DNA of 64,000 nt, from positions 10,916,580 to 10,980,579 of the forward strand of contig NZ_AP025018.1 in NCBI RefSeq assembly GCF_019977735.1. Reading direction: 5' to 3'. Under the pieces are notes generated by a model. The model had not been told where the DNA came from. It saw only the letters and a program-made list of their open reading frames with translations, and ran no database searches. This DNA is from Calothrix sp. PCC 7716 (GTDB lineage Bacteria; Cyanobacteriota; Cyanobacteriia; Cyanobacteriales; Nostocaceae). Both the position numbers and the translations under genes were made by a program. Below are positions 27,524 through 36,262 of this stretch, one piece after another. The number at the start of each line of letters is the position of its first letter. Positions within the stretch are counted from its first letter, which is position 1.

Positions 27524-28801
27524 ATGCAATGCGAAAACTTCAACCGGGGATTGGAAAAAGCTAAACTTCATGACTACACTGGCGCTATCGTAGATTTTAC
27601 AGCGGAACTAGAGGTAAATCCTTATTTTGCTGAAGCCTACTTGCAGCGTGGTTTGGCTTATTATGATTTGGGTGAAGCATTACGCGCTGTTTCAGACTAT
27701 ACCGAAGCTTTAAAGCTAGATTCAAAGTTAATTCAAGCATATTACAGTCGGGCATTAGCGCGGATGGTACTAAAAAATTTGCCGAGTGCCATTGATGATA
27801 TTGAACGAGCGATTCGTCTTGACTACAATTATGCGGCAGCACATAACCTACGCGGTACCCTGCTACGAAAATCTGGAGATGTTCATGGCGCCATTGTCAG
27901 TTTCAAAAAAGCGGCAGAATTATATATAGTCCAGAAAGACGCAGAAAATTGTCGGTTGTGCATGGAGAAAATTAAGCAGCTTCAACCGAAACCTCAACCA
28001 CAGCAGGTTGTAAGCATTAAGCCATCAACGAGCGCATCACCTGTAATTATGCACGAAGGTGATTACTTTAAACAATTAATCGAAAAAGCCGAACAAGGAG
28101 ATATAAGAGAAGCGCTCGAAAGTTTGAACTGGGTTTTTCAAGTAGACCCACAAGATGGTAAGGCTTATTGCATAAGAGGTGTGATACGCTGCAAGCAAGA
28201 AAGATATATAGATGCCATTGCTGATTTTAATCAAGCTTTAAAATATAACTTTCAAGATGCCATTGTTTACCGTAACCGAGGTAAAGCCAGATTACAACTC
28301 GGAGATAATACAGGCGCCATCGCTGACTTTAACAAAGCTTTAGAATTAGAACCAGATAATGCTATGCTTTTTATCGCCAGAGGTAACGCTTACCGAAGCA
28401 TGGGCAATCACTACGGCGCCGTTCAAGACTATACTAAAGCTTTACAACTTGACCCCGAAGATGCTCACGCTTACTATAATCGTGGTTTAGCATACACGCA
28501 TATCGAAGAAATGCAGCAAGCAATTAATGATTATCAAAAAGCTGCGAGTATATTTTGTGAAAAAGAAGATTGGAAAAATTATCAGAAAGTCTTGGACAGC
28601 TTAAATAAAATAACTGTACCGAGTCAAGATTTAAACAAACCTCAATCCACTATACTTCGTCAAAAATTATTAAGGCTTGTAGGCGGTTACTGGGAAATTG
28701 CCGAAAGGCTGATAGAAGACGCTAAGTATTATTATCCAGGTATGTCAGAAGATTGGTACATGGAAAAAGTCATTAGTGACATCGAACGTGATAGACGGTA
28801 G
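27524..28801 (+). CDS. Cytoplasmic tetratricopeptide-repeat protein
   Basis: 425 residues without signal peptide. Two TPR blocks: about residues 2-145 (NPYFAEAYLQRGLAYYDLGE, a three-motif unit) and about 185-365 (YCIRGVIRCKQERYIDAIAD, DNAMLFIARGNAYRSMGNHY, DAHAYYNRGLAYTHIEEMQQ). A ~30-residue Gln/Pro/Ser-rich linker separates them. The C-terminal 60 residues form a different helical region ending in basic ERDRR. It probably acts as a protein-interaction scaffold. It follows two dead genes and overlaps the next repeat element by its stop codon. Confidence 0.85.
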   Translation: MQCENFNRGLEKAKLHDYTGAIVDFTAELEVNPYFAEAYLQRGLAYYDLGEALRAVSDYTEALKLDSKLIQAYYSRALARMVLKNLPSAIDDIERAIRLDYNYAAAHNLRGTLLRKSGDVHGAIVSFKKAAELYIVQKDAENCRLCMEKIKQLQPKPQPQQVVSIKPSTSASPVIMHEGDYFKQLIEKAEQGDIREALESLNWVFQVDPQDGKAYCIRGVIRCKQERYIDAIADFNQALKYNFQDAIVYRNRGKARLQLGDNTGAIADFNKALELEPDNAMLFIARGNAYRSMGNHYGAVQDYTKALQLDPEDAHAYYNRGLAYTHIEEMQQAINDYQKAASIFCEKEDWKNYQKVLDSLNKITVPSQDLNKPQSTILRQKLLRLVGGYWEIAERLIEDAKYYYPGMSEDWYMEKVISDIERDRR

Positions 28802-28858
28802 GGGCGGGTTAACAAATATCCTACAAACGTTTTTAAAACCTCATAAACCCACCCCCTC
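28800..28858. repeat. Second GGCGGGTTAACAAATA inverted element
   Basis: Partner of the copy at 26370-26433. Its ends GGGGCGGGTT and AACCCACCCCC can pair and may terminate the TPR transcript. Confidence 0.7.
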
Positions 28859-28924
28859 GTAAAACCGCCCCCAAAACCAGTGTATTTTATACAATGACCG
28901 TTCCGAGATGACATAACCCATATA

Positions 28925-30877
28925 ATGCGATTTTTTTCAAAGTTCTTTGCTACCTTTCTAGCAGTAATGTTACTACCTGCTTTTATGGCTGTTGCTCAAA
29001 CTCAAACTATTACACCGGGTGATAATCTAGTTGTAGAAGGAATTCCACCCATTCCCGTTAGCATCGCCCAAAGTGTTGAACGCTACACTAATTTTCGTGC
29101 TGCGAGTTTAGCCAGTTGGCACCCCAAAAGGCGTGAAATGCTCATATCTACACGCTTCGCTGACACCCCACAAGTACACCTCGTCAAATCTCCTCTCGGC
29201 GCCCGCAAGCAATTAACCTTTTTTCCTGAGCGTGTAGCAGGAGGAAGGTTTCAACCAACAGAAGGCGAATATTTTGTTTTCAGTAAAGATATTGGTGGAA
29301 ATGAGTTTAGCCAAAACTACCGCTATGACTTCGCGACAGGTGATATAACCTTACTTACCGATGGGAAGTCAAAAAACAGTGGTGGTATATGGTCGAGTAA
29401 AGGTGACAAAATAATATACACCTCTACCCGTCGTACTGGTAAAGACAATGATTTTTATATTATTGACCCATTAGACCCCAAAACCAATAAGCTTATTACC
29501 CAAGTCGAAGGTGGTGGTTGGGGCCCATTAGACTGGGCGCCAGATGATAGTAAAATACTCGCAATCGAATATGTTTCTGTAAATGAAAGCTATTTATGGC
29601 TTTTAGATGCAACATCTGGAGAAAAGAAACTTATTACACCCAAAGGTGGTAAAGAAAAAGTTTCTTATGGTGGCGCCATATTTAGTAGAGACGGAAAAGG
29701 TTTGTACGTCGTCACCGATAAAGACTCAGAGTTTCAAAGATTGGCATATGTTGACCTAGTAACAATGCAGCCAACTTACCTTACTACCGATATCAAATGG
29801 GATGTCGAAGATATTGACCTTTCCGATGACGGTAAAAACTTAGCTTTCGTTACGAATGAAGATGGCACCAGTGTATTACACCTTCTTGATACAGCAACAC
29901 GTAAAGAAAAACCTCTACCTAAATTACCTGTAGGACAAGTATTAGGCACCAACTGGCATAAAAATAACGAGGACTTAGGATTTACATTAGTTTCTGCACG
30001 TTCCACAGCCGATGTATATTCATTAAATATTCGCACTAACAAAATAGAACGTTGGACAGAAAGCGAAACAGGTGGTATCAACACAACCAACTTCACCGAT
30101 GCTCAGTTAATTAGATGGAAAAGCTTTGACGGTAAAACAATTTCTGGGTTTATGTATCGTCCCCCATCTAAATTTACAGGCAAACGTCCGGTAATAATTG
30201 ATATTCATGGAGGTCCCGAAGCACAATCACGTCCTGGCTTTTTAGGGCGCCTTAATTACATAATAAATGAATTAGGTGTAACAGTAATATTTCCCAACGT
30301 TAGAGGTTCATCAGGGTACGGAAAAACATTTCTGCAACTTGACAACGGATTTAAACGTGAAGACTCAGTAAAAGATATAGGCGCCTTATTAGACTGGATA
30401 TCAACACAACCCCAGCTAGATAAAGACCGAGTGTTAGTAACAGGTGGAAGTTACGGAGGTTACATGTCACTAGCAGTAGCAACCAACTATCCTGAAAGAA
30501 TACGCGCGTCTATAAACATTGTTGGAATCTCTAATTTTGTCACATTCTTAGAAAGAACCGAAGGTTATAGAAGAGACTTACGAAGAGTAGAATATGGAGA
30601 CGAGCGAGACCCCAAAATGCGCGAATTTCTCTTAAAAATATCGCCATTAAATAACGCCAGTCGTATCAAAAAACCACTGTTTGTAATTCACGGTCAAAAC
30701 GACCCGCGCGTACCATTAAACGAAGCCGAACAAATAGTAGCAACTGTGCGAAAAAACAACATCCCCGTCCGGTATCTCATGGCAAAAGACGAAGGACATG
30801 GTTTCAGCAAAAAAAGAAACATAGACTTTCAATTTTACGCAACAATCATGTTCATCCAAGAAAATCTTTTAAAGTAG
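28925..30877 (+). CDS. Exported S9-family (prolyl oligopeptidase-type) serine peptidase
   Basis: 650 residues with a signal peptide (FFATFLAVMLLPAFMAVAQ). Residues about 50-390 form a TolB/DPP-like beta-propeller (repeated 'DWAPDDSKIL', 'FSRDGKGLYV', 'LSDDGKNLAF' blades). The C-terminal alpha/beta hydrolase carries the triad: Ser in VTGGSYGGYMSL (about 517), Asp in HGQNDPRVPL (about 599) and His in DEGHGFSKK (about 631), with oxyanion-region HGGPEAQ. It is predicted to cleave short peptides in the periplasm. It may be annotated as dipeptidyl- or acylaminoacyl-peptidase, but the exact specificity is not visible. A long heptamer array begins four bases after the stop. Confidence 0.92.
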   Translation: MRFFSKFFATFLAVMLLPAFMAVAQTQTITPGDNLVVEGIPPIPVSIAQSVERYTNFRAASLASWHPKRREMLISTRFADTPQVHLVKSPLGARKQLTFFPERVAGGRFQPTEGEYFVFSKDIGGNEFSQNYRYDFATGDITLLTDGKSKNSGGIWSSKGDKIIYTSTRRTGKDNDFYIIDPLDPKTNKLITQVEGGGWGPLDWAPDDSKILAIEYVSVNESYLWLLDATSGEKKLITPKGGKEKVSYGGAIFSRDGKGLYVVTDKDSEFQRLAYVDLVTMQPTYLTTDIKWDVEDIDLSDDGKNLAFVTNEDGTSVLHLLDTATRKEKPLPKLPVGQVLGTNWHKNNEDLGFTLVSARSTADVYSLNIRTNKIERWTESETGGINTTNFTDAQLIRWKSFDGKTISGFMYRPPSKFTGKRPVIIDIHGGPEAQSRPGFLGRLNYIINELGVTVIFPNVRGSSGYGKTFLQLDNGFKREDSVKDIGALLDWISTQPQLDKDRVLVTGGSYGGYMSLAVATNYPERIRASINIVGISNFVTFLERTEGYRRDLRRVEYGDERDPKMREFLLKISPLNNASRIKKPLFVIHGQNDPRVPLNEAEQIVATVRKNNIPVRYLMAKDEGHGFSKKRNIDFQFYATIMFIQENLLK

Positions 30878-30880
30878 AAA

Positions 30881-31012
30881 GTGCTGAGTGTTGAGTGCTG
30901 AGTGCTGAGTGCTGAGTGCTGAGTTCTGAGTTCTGAGTGTTGAGTTCTGAGTGTTGAGTGCTGAGTGCTGAGTGCTGAGTTCTGAGTGTTGAGTGCTGAG
31001 TGCTGAGTGCTA
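30881..31012. repeat. Long heptamer array (STRR), about 18 units
   Basis: Uninterrupted tandem array of the 7-mer GAGTGCT with scattered GAGTTCT and GAGTGTT variants, all in one orientation. It is the longest such array in the window. Confidence 0.95.
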
Positions 31013-31019
31013 ATTATAA

Positions 31020-31050
31020 CTCTTGTGGAACGGGCATCCCTGCCCGTCTC
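31020..31050. repeat. GGGCATCCTTGCCCGT-family palindrome
   Basis: CTTGTGGAACGGGCATCCCTG followed by CCCGTCTC. It lies between the S9 peptidase (+) and the next gene (-), and may serve both as a transcript end. Confidence 0.75.
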
Positions 31051-31073
31051 TTAATTATTCCTTCAAAATTTAA

Positions 31074-31535
31074 CTACTTAATCTTAGAATAACCCACTTT
31101 CCAATTAGTAGCCTCTTTCAACTCATCACCCTTACCTTGAGAAATAACCCACAAAGCAATACGAGTATTTAACAAACCCTTCATTAAATAGTATCCAGGT
31201 TTCGCGCGAACACCCTCAAATTCATTCGTCCCACCATAAGCAAGAATTCCACAATAAGTTTTATCACCCTGAATATTCACAGTAAACTGCTTATCATTAA
31301 GATACCCACCGGGAACCATGAAAATAGCATATACATGATGTTGTCCATGCCAAGGTTTAACAACTAGCTTTTCAGGATACGCATAATATTTAGGAGTATT
31401 ATCAGAAAAGCCCCACCATTGACACCCTAAAACAGGCGACTTTTCTGATAAATACGAGAAACCCATAACACCGATTAAAACAAGTGTAAATAAAATGTAA
31501 AATAATTTACGCTTTCGCACGCTTTTAAAAATCAT
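31074..31535 (-). CDS. Membrane-anchored hypothetical protein
   Basis: 153 residues. One N-terminal helix (LFYILFTLVLIGVMGFSYL, about 11-29) and a ~120-residue extracytoplasmic domain rich in aromatic residues (WWGFSDNTPKYYAYPEKLVV, GYYLMKGLLNTRIALWVISQ). Two Cys (about 38 and 93) could pair. The basic start MIFKSVRKRKLF supports the N-in, C-out orientation. No recognised domain. Confidence 0.6.
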   Translation of the reverse strand: MIFKSVRKRKLFYILFTLVLIGVMGFSYLSEKSPVLGCQWWGFSDNTPKYYAYPEKLVVKPWHGQHHVYAIFMVPGGYLNDKQFTVNIQGDKTYCGILAYGGTNEFEGVRAKPGYYLMKGLLNTRIALWVISQGKGDELKEATNWKVGYSKIK

Positions 31536-31616
31536 TACTTATCAATCAATTAACTTTAACTAATTGCAGTCAAAACAGTTGTAGCTTAAAAGCCAAGATA
31601 GGCAAAAATATAAAAT

Positions 31617-31645
31617 TGTTTCAGAAACCCGGTTTCTAGGGTTTC
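31617..31645. repeat. CAGAAACCCGGTTTCTAGGGTTTCT palindrome
   Basis: A single element related to the pair at 12973-13043, in the divergent promoter region between 31535 and 31719. Confidence 0.6.
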
Positions 31646-31718
31646 TCTTTTTTCTTGTGCCCAAAATAACAAAGCAGTCTACAATTTATCCCAGTAAACC
31701 GAATATACAACTTTAACA

Positions 31719-33767
31719 ATGGTATCAAATTCTACAACGTTCTCTGATATACAAAATCACTGGGCACGTCCATTTATCGAACCATTGCTGCGACGTGGTG
31801 TAGTTGCAGGGCAAAGCGGTGTCTTTCGTCCCGATAACTCAATCACACGTGCAGAGTATGCGGCAATTATAACTAAAGCATTTACAAAGATTCCGAAAAG
31901 GCGCCAATACATACCTTTTGTAGATGTACCTGCAAATTCTTGGGCTTTCTCAGCAATTCAAACAGCTTTTGAAACTGGCTTTCTCAACGGTTTCCCTGAT
32001 AATCGTTTTCGCCCCGATAACCGAATTTCGCGTCTAGAAGTTTTATTATCCCTAGTCGCAGGTTTAGACATAGCGTCAAAAATAAGACCTGACTTATTGA
32101 ATAGCTTGCCGCAAATCTATGAAGACTCGATACAAATTCCTGGCTATGCAAGAAATCAAGTAGCAATAGCAACTAGTGCCGAAATAGTATCAAGCCACCC
32201 AAATACAAGATTACTCAATCCGAATTTAGCGGCAATTCGCGCTGATGTTGCGGCGTTTATCTATCAGGGTTTAGTGTACATTGGCGAAGTACCAAAAATT
32301 GCCTCTAACTTTTTAGTTTCACCTCGACAAACTTCAACCCCACCACGTCCCACACCAACTCCAACTCCATCACCAGCACCAACAGGTACAGTTCGTGTGA
32401 GCCATCGTCGTGAATTTCGCGGCGCCTGGTTAACATGTGTATGGAATATTGATTTTCCGTCGAAACCAGGGTTATCTGCCGACCAGCAAAAAGCCGAACT
32501 AGTACAAATTATTACCCGACTTCAACAATTAAATTTCAACGCGCTCGTATTTCAAGTACGTCCTGAAGGAGATGCAACTTATCAGTCGCAACTAGAACCT
32601 TGGAGTGCTTGGTTCTCTGGTACACAAGGTCAAGCACCCGGATATGACCCATTACAGTTTGCTATTGCTGAATGTCGTAAACGCAATATTGAACTACACG
32701 CATGGTTTAACCCTTACCGCGCGAGAACTTCTATTCGACAAAATAATCTTGCCCGTCCTCATCTCGCCGTTACAAACCCTGATGTAGTATACCAATGGGG
32801 TAATCAATTATGGATGGACCCAGGTGCCAAGGTAGTACAAGACCGTGCGTACAATGTAATTATGGACGTGTTAAAGCGTTACGACGTTGACGGTATTCAT
32901 CTTGACGACTACTTTTATCCTTACCCCATTCAAGGACAAACCTTTCCTGATAATAAAACTTATGCAGCGTATCGCAATGCTGGTGGTAATTTAAGTTTGG
33001 AAGACTGGCGCCGTGAAAATGTTAATCAAATGGTATTACGGTTATCACAAGGAATTAGAGCAGCAAAACCCCACGTAAAATTTGGTATTAGTCCCTTTGG
33101 TATTTACAGACCAGGACAACCAGCAGGAATTCGAGGTTTAGATGCTTTTGCAGTACTTTATGCCGACGCTAAAAAGTGGGTTGAACAAGGCTGGTTAGAT
33201 TATATTGCTCCACAACTATATTGGCGTACCGACCAAACACAACAAAGTTACCCTGTTTTACTCAAGTGGTGGACAGAAATTAATACAAGACAACGCCATG
33301 TTTATGCAGGAAACAATCTTGGACAACTTGATGGCAAAGCATGGAAAGACGAAGAAATTGAAAAACAGGTAAAAATTAGTCGCAACCTATTTAATGATTT
33401 ATCTTTAGGCAACATCTTTTTTAGTATGAGTGGCATTAGCGAAAATCGTCAGGGTATCGCCGATAAATTCCGACAATCTCTATATAATACCCCCGCACTG
33501 GCGCCGACAATGCCTTGGCGTAATTCTAACCCACCATCACCACCAACTCAACTTCAAGTCGCTTCACGGCGCCTATCTTGGCAACCAGGAGACACGCGCG
33601 AAATTCGTTCTTGGACTTTATACAGACGCAGTGGAGATAACTGGACACTACAGCGCGTTCTAAGTCGCGGCACAAACTTCGCCACCGTAGAACCAGGACA
33701 GTATGCAGTATGTGCTGTTGATAGATTAGCCAATGAAAGTTCAGGCGTAGTTATTACCGTAAGTTAA
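31719..33767 (+). CDS. SLH-domain protein with GHL10-type glycosyl hydrolase domain
   Basis: 682 residues. Residues about 5-195 hold three SLH modules (FSDIQNHWARPFIEPLLRRG, then FVDVPANSWAFSAIQTAFET, then a weaker one), which usually tether proteins to the cell wall. A Pro/Thr-rich linker (PPRPTPTPTPSPAPTG, about 208-225) leads to the GHL10/DUF187 domain, beginning REFRGAWLTCVWNIDFPSKP and including FQVRPEGDATY, HAWFNPYRA and DGIHLDDYFYP. The short C-terminal part (about 595-680) resembles a fibronectin-III-like fold. No signal peptide is visible at this start, which is odd for an SLH protein; an upstream start is blocked by stops. Confidence 0.87.
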   Translation: MVSNSTTFSDIQNHWARPFIEPLLRRGVVAGQSGVFRPDNSITRAEYAAIITKAFTKIPKRRQYIPFVDVPANSWAFSAIQTAFETGFLNGFPDNRFRPDNRISRLEVLLSLVAGLDIASKIRPDLLNSLPQIYEDSIQIPGYARNQVAIATSAEIVSSHPNTRLLNPNLAAIRADVAAFIYQGLVYIGEVPKIASNFLVSPRQTSTPPRPTPTPTPSPAPTGTVRVSHRREFRGAWLTCVWNIDFPSKPGLSADQQKAELVQIITRLQQLNFNALVFQVRPEGDATYQSQLEPWSAWFSGTQGQAPGYDPLQFAIAECRKRNIELHAWFNPYRARTSIRQNNLARPHLAVTNPDVVYQWGNQLWMDPGAKVVQDRAYNVIMDVLKRYDVDGIHLDDYFYPYPIQGQTFPDNKTYAAYRNAGGNLSLEDWRRENVNQMVLRLSQGIRAAKPHVKFGISPFGIYRPGQPAGIRGLDAFAVLYADAKKWVEQGWLDYIAPQLYWRTDQTQQSYPVLLKWWTEINTRQRHVYAGNNLGQLDGKAWKDEEIEKQVKISRNLFNDLSLGNIFFSMSGISENRQGIADKFRQSLYNTPALAPTMPWRNSNPPSPPTQLQVASRRLSWQPGDTREIRSWTLYRRSGDNWTLQRVLSRGTNFATVEPGQYAVCAVDRLANESSGVVITVS

Positions 33768-33784
33768 ATTGACCATCAGACTGA

Positions 33785-33885
33785 AATAAACTACTTCTTG
33801 TGGAATAAACTACTTCTTGTGGAATAAACTACCTCTTGTGGAATAAACTACCTCTTGTGGAACGGGCATCCTTGCCCGTCCCTAT
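33785..33885. repeat. Four 19-bp tandem units leading into a GGGCATCCTTGCCCGT palindrome
   Basis: AATAAACTACTTCTTGTGG is repeated four times (33785-33860; the last two units have one base change, CCTCTT for CTTCTT) and runs straight into AACGGGCATCCTTGCCCGTC. The unit contains the CTTGTGG that normally flanks the palindrome elsewhere, so the array grew from that element's left edge. Confidence 0.9.
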
Positions 33886-33914
33886 AAATGTGTACTAACA
33901 AAACCCTACAATAA

Positions 33915-34910
33915 CTAAACCTGTAAACAAAGCTCTAGTTGTGTCGATTGCATTTGTTTCATATTCGACTCATTATTATCCTTTAAATATTGAAGCAAAC
34001 ACCTTGCAACAAACTCAGCTAACTTTACTGGGACAGCATTACCAATCATTTGTTCCAAATCAGTTTTAGATAAATTTTTTTCATCAAAAATAAAATTTGA
34101 AGGAAATGTTTGTATATAGCTACGTTCTATAGTAGTTAATGGACGTAAATCAGGAGTAACAGGCGCCGCATCACCTGGATGTCCTTTATAACTTTTGGGA
34201 ACAGGACGATTTACACTTCTAATTGTAGGGCTTGGTTCATCAATACTAAATATAGCTCGTCTTTGATAAGTTCTAGGATGCCTGTAGTAATATTCAACTC
34301 CTAGACTGTTTCCTAAATAATGCCTGATTGTAGTTGGTTCTTTGGATAAATTATAGTTTATATATGGAATTAATGCGTTATCGATACCGTTTAATTCTCC
34401 TATACAAAAATATCTTTTTCGACTTTGAGGAACTCCACAGAATGCTGCATTAATTATGTTTTCTGTCAACCCGTAACCACTATTTTTAAATATCTTAATC
34501 ACTTGATTATATTTCTGGCTTTTTTGAAACCTATCTACATTTTCCATCACAAACCATTGTGGTTTTACAAACGCGATCATTTGAGCGAATGTAATACTCA
34601 AATCACCTCTTCCTAAATCTTCATTACGCTTCCCAGCGCTAGAAAAATCTTGGCAGGGTGGACCACCTATAATAACGTCAGGCTTGAAGCTAAGAAAAAA
34701 CTGATAATCTTCTACATTGCCAAGGTCGCAACTGTAAATTTCATGGGAGAAGTTCTTTTTATAAACTTGTATCGCTGGTTCCCATTTATCAAATGCTGCT
34801 ACAACTGTCATACCAGCATTTTGAAAGCCTAAAGATAATCCACCACAGCCAGCGAAAAAGTCAATAATTCTTAAATTTGTATATTGGGCTTGCTTGTTTA
34901 TTAATGCCAT
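33915..34910 (-). CDS. DNA (cytosine-5)-methyltransferase, solitary
   Basis: 331 residues from the ATG at 34910, with GGGA upstream; the further TTG is less likely. C5-MTase motifs in order: I FFAGCGGLSLGFQNAG (SAM binding), IV GGPPCQDFSSAGKR with the catalytic Cys (about residue 77), VI VMENVDRF, VIII region PQSRKRYF, and IX-X ERSYIQTFPSNF, then QMIGNAVPVKLAEFVARCLL. The target-recognition region between VIII and IX is about 80 residues and short. No restriction enzyme gene adjoins it, though a decayed endonuclease-like ORF lies 1.5 kb upstream across the RuBisCO-like gene. Its specificity is not known from sequence. It belongs to the Dcm/HaeIII-like superfamily. Confidence 0.93.
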   Translation of the reverse strand: MALINKQAQYTNLRIIDFFAGCGGLSLGFQNAGMTVVAAFDKWEPAIQVYKKNFSHEIYSCDLGNVEDYQFFLSFKPDVIIGGPPCQDFSSAGKRNEDLGRGDLSITFAQMIAFVKPQWFVMENVDRFQKSQKYNQVIKIFKNSGYGLTENIINAAFCGVPQSRKRYFCIGELNGIDNALIPYINYNLSKEPTTIRHYLGNSLGVEYYYRHPRTYQRRAIFSIDEPSPTIRSVNRPVPKSYKGHPGDAAPVTPDLRPLTTIERSYIQTFPSNFIFDEKNLSKTDLEQMIGNAVPVKLAEFVARCLLQYLKDNNESNMKQMQSTQLELCLQV

Positions 34911-35005
34911 ACAAATTCCCAAAAAGACCTATGGCAAATTGTCAACTATAGTTCCTTTGTTCGTCAACTATGCTTATGTTTATTTTTGTGTAGTACGTTT
35001 GTTAG

Positions 35006-36190
35006 CTACTTATCTATCCACACACCCCATTTTTGAATTGCGCTCTTTAAGGCGCCATCTGGTAAGCTATCTAAACTATCAAAATTCAAAGATTCACTTT
35101 TATTCACACATTCGAGAGCTTCAAAAAATGCTTTGACGCCACTACCTGCGCCATCAGGGTGGTCCATAATGCCTGTACCCGCGTTGAGAATTACATCTTG
35201 CCCATAGTCAGATACAGCTTTACCTACTACACCTGGATGAATACCTGCAGATGGAACTGGCATTACATTTCTTGCTCTTAAAATATCGCGAATTTTGGCT
35301 TCAGTATTGGCATCGAATGGTAAATTACCATAATGGGCTGGATACAAAACAGCATCGGCGCCAGCATAAGCCATTAATGTTCCTAAAGAAACCGAATAAT
35401 CAAAACCATAGTCAGGGGCAGCAGAAAGGGCGCCTGCACCCGCAGGATGGGTAAATATAGGCACATTTACTTCTGGGTCTACAGCTAAAGCTTCTAAAAC
35501 AGAAAAACCATAGGAAAAGACATTTAATAATAAAGCATTGGCGCCATTACTTACTAAATCTCTAGCACGTTGTAATAATTGTGCAGCATTTCCTGTAACA
35601 TTAACAGCGTAAAGTACAGTGCGTCCAGTTTCTTGCTTGACTGTATCAAGTACTTCGCGGCAAGCTTTTAAGCGTTCGAGAGTGGGAGCAGAAGGAAGAT
35701 TGCCTAAAATTTCATCATCTTTGATAATATCTAAACCTTCCATAGCAACTTCCTTTAAAATTGCAGCATGGTCTGCGGCAGAAAGTCCTAAAGCTGGTTT
35801 GAAAATTGCCATTATTAAAGGACGTGTACGCACGTTCAATAACTCACGTATACCTGATATACCATATTTAGGACGCAACCCGTAATTTTCGGGTAGTCTT
35901 AGTGCAACAACTTTCGCGGCGCCTGCCATTGAGTACTTACCGAATATCATTGTAAGTAAGCTACTCACATCGTTTTCTACATTCGATAAAGGAAAGCGTA
36001 CCGTCGCAATACTGTAATTATCAGGTTGTTTGACAACAGATACAACTTCACCAAGATGCGATGTTAAACTTGCTTCACGATGGGCAAAGCGCGCGTCCCA
36101 AGTTCCAACAGTTTGCCCTATCGCAATAACTTTAGCTTGCTTCTCGGCATTTACATCCGGTGGAAAACGATAATCTACTTCGATAGTCAT
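35006..36190 (-). CDS. mtnW: RuBisCO-like protein (form IV), probably DK-MTP-1-P enolase type
   Basis: 394 residues from the ATG at 36190. It aligns along its length with B. subtilis MtnW/YkrW as I recall it: AKVIAIGQTVGTW, FGKYSMAGAAKVVALRLP and RPLIMAIFKPALGLSA. Of the RuBisCO catalytic set, the Lys of KPxLGL is kept while the second Lys is Ala (KPALGL). The Mg-site motif is intact as IIKDDEILG (carbamylated Lys, Asp, Glu). Loop-6 Lys and the GGG phosphate motif differ, so it cannot be a carboxylase. MtnW enolises 2,3-diketo-5-methylthiopentyl-1-phosphate in methionine salvage. No other mtn gene is near, so the symbol is a family inference. Confidence 0.82.
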   Translation of the reverse strand: MTIEVDYRFPPDVNAEKQAKVIAIGQTVGTWDARFAHREASLTSHLGEVVSVVKQPDNYSIATVRFPLSNVENDVSSLLTMIFGKYSMAGAAKVVALRLPENYGLRPKYGISGIRELLNVRTRPLIMAIFKPALGLSAADHAAILKEVAMEGLDIIKDDEILGNLPSAPTLERLKACREVLDTVKQETGRTVLYAVNVTGNAAQLLQRARDLVSNGANALLLNVFSYGFSVLEALAVDPEVNVPIFTHPAGAGALSAAPDYGFDYSVSLGTLMAYAGADAVLYPAHYGNLPFDANTEAKIRDILRARNVMPVPSAGIHPGVVGKAVSDYGQDVILNAGTGIMDHPDGAGSGVKAFFEALECVNKSESLNFDSLDSLPDGALKSAIQKWGVWIDK

Positions 36191-36262
36191 TTTAAAAAGT
36201 TTCTGCAAAATATCAAAATCCAGTATCCCAGAATTTCTACAAGTTTTGATATCCCATCTGGT

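Noticed and set aside
30881-31012. Heptamer array as a possible CRISPR
   Set aside because: Units are 7 bases with no spacers; it is a simple tandem array.
33785-33860. 19-bp units as a CRISPR-like or iteron origin
   Set aside because: Units are contiguous without spacers and clearly derive from the neighbouring palindrome's flank; no replication gene follows.
35006-36190. Reading the RuBisCO-like gene as a true RuBisCO large subunit
   Set aside because: The second active-site Lys and loop-6 Lys are missing, and its overall sequence follows the MtnW/YkrW style.
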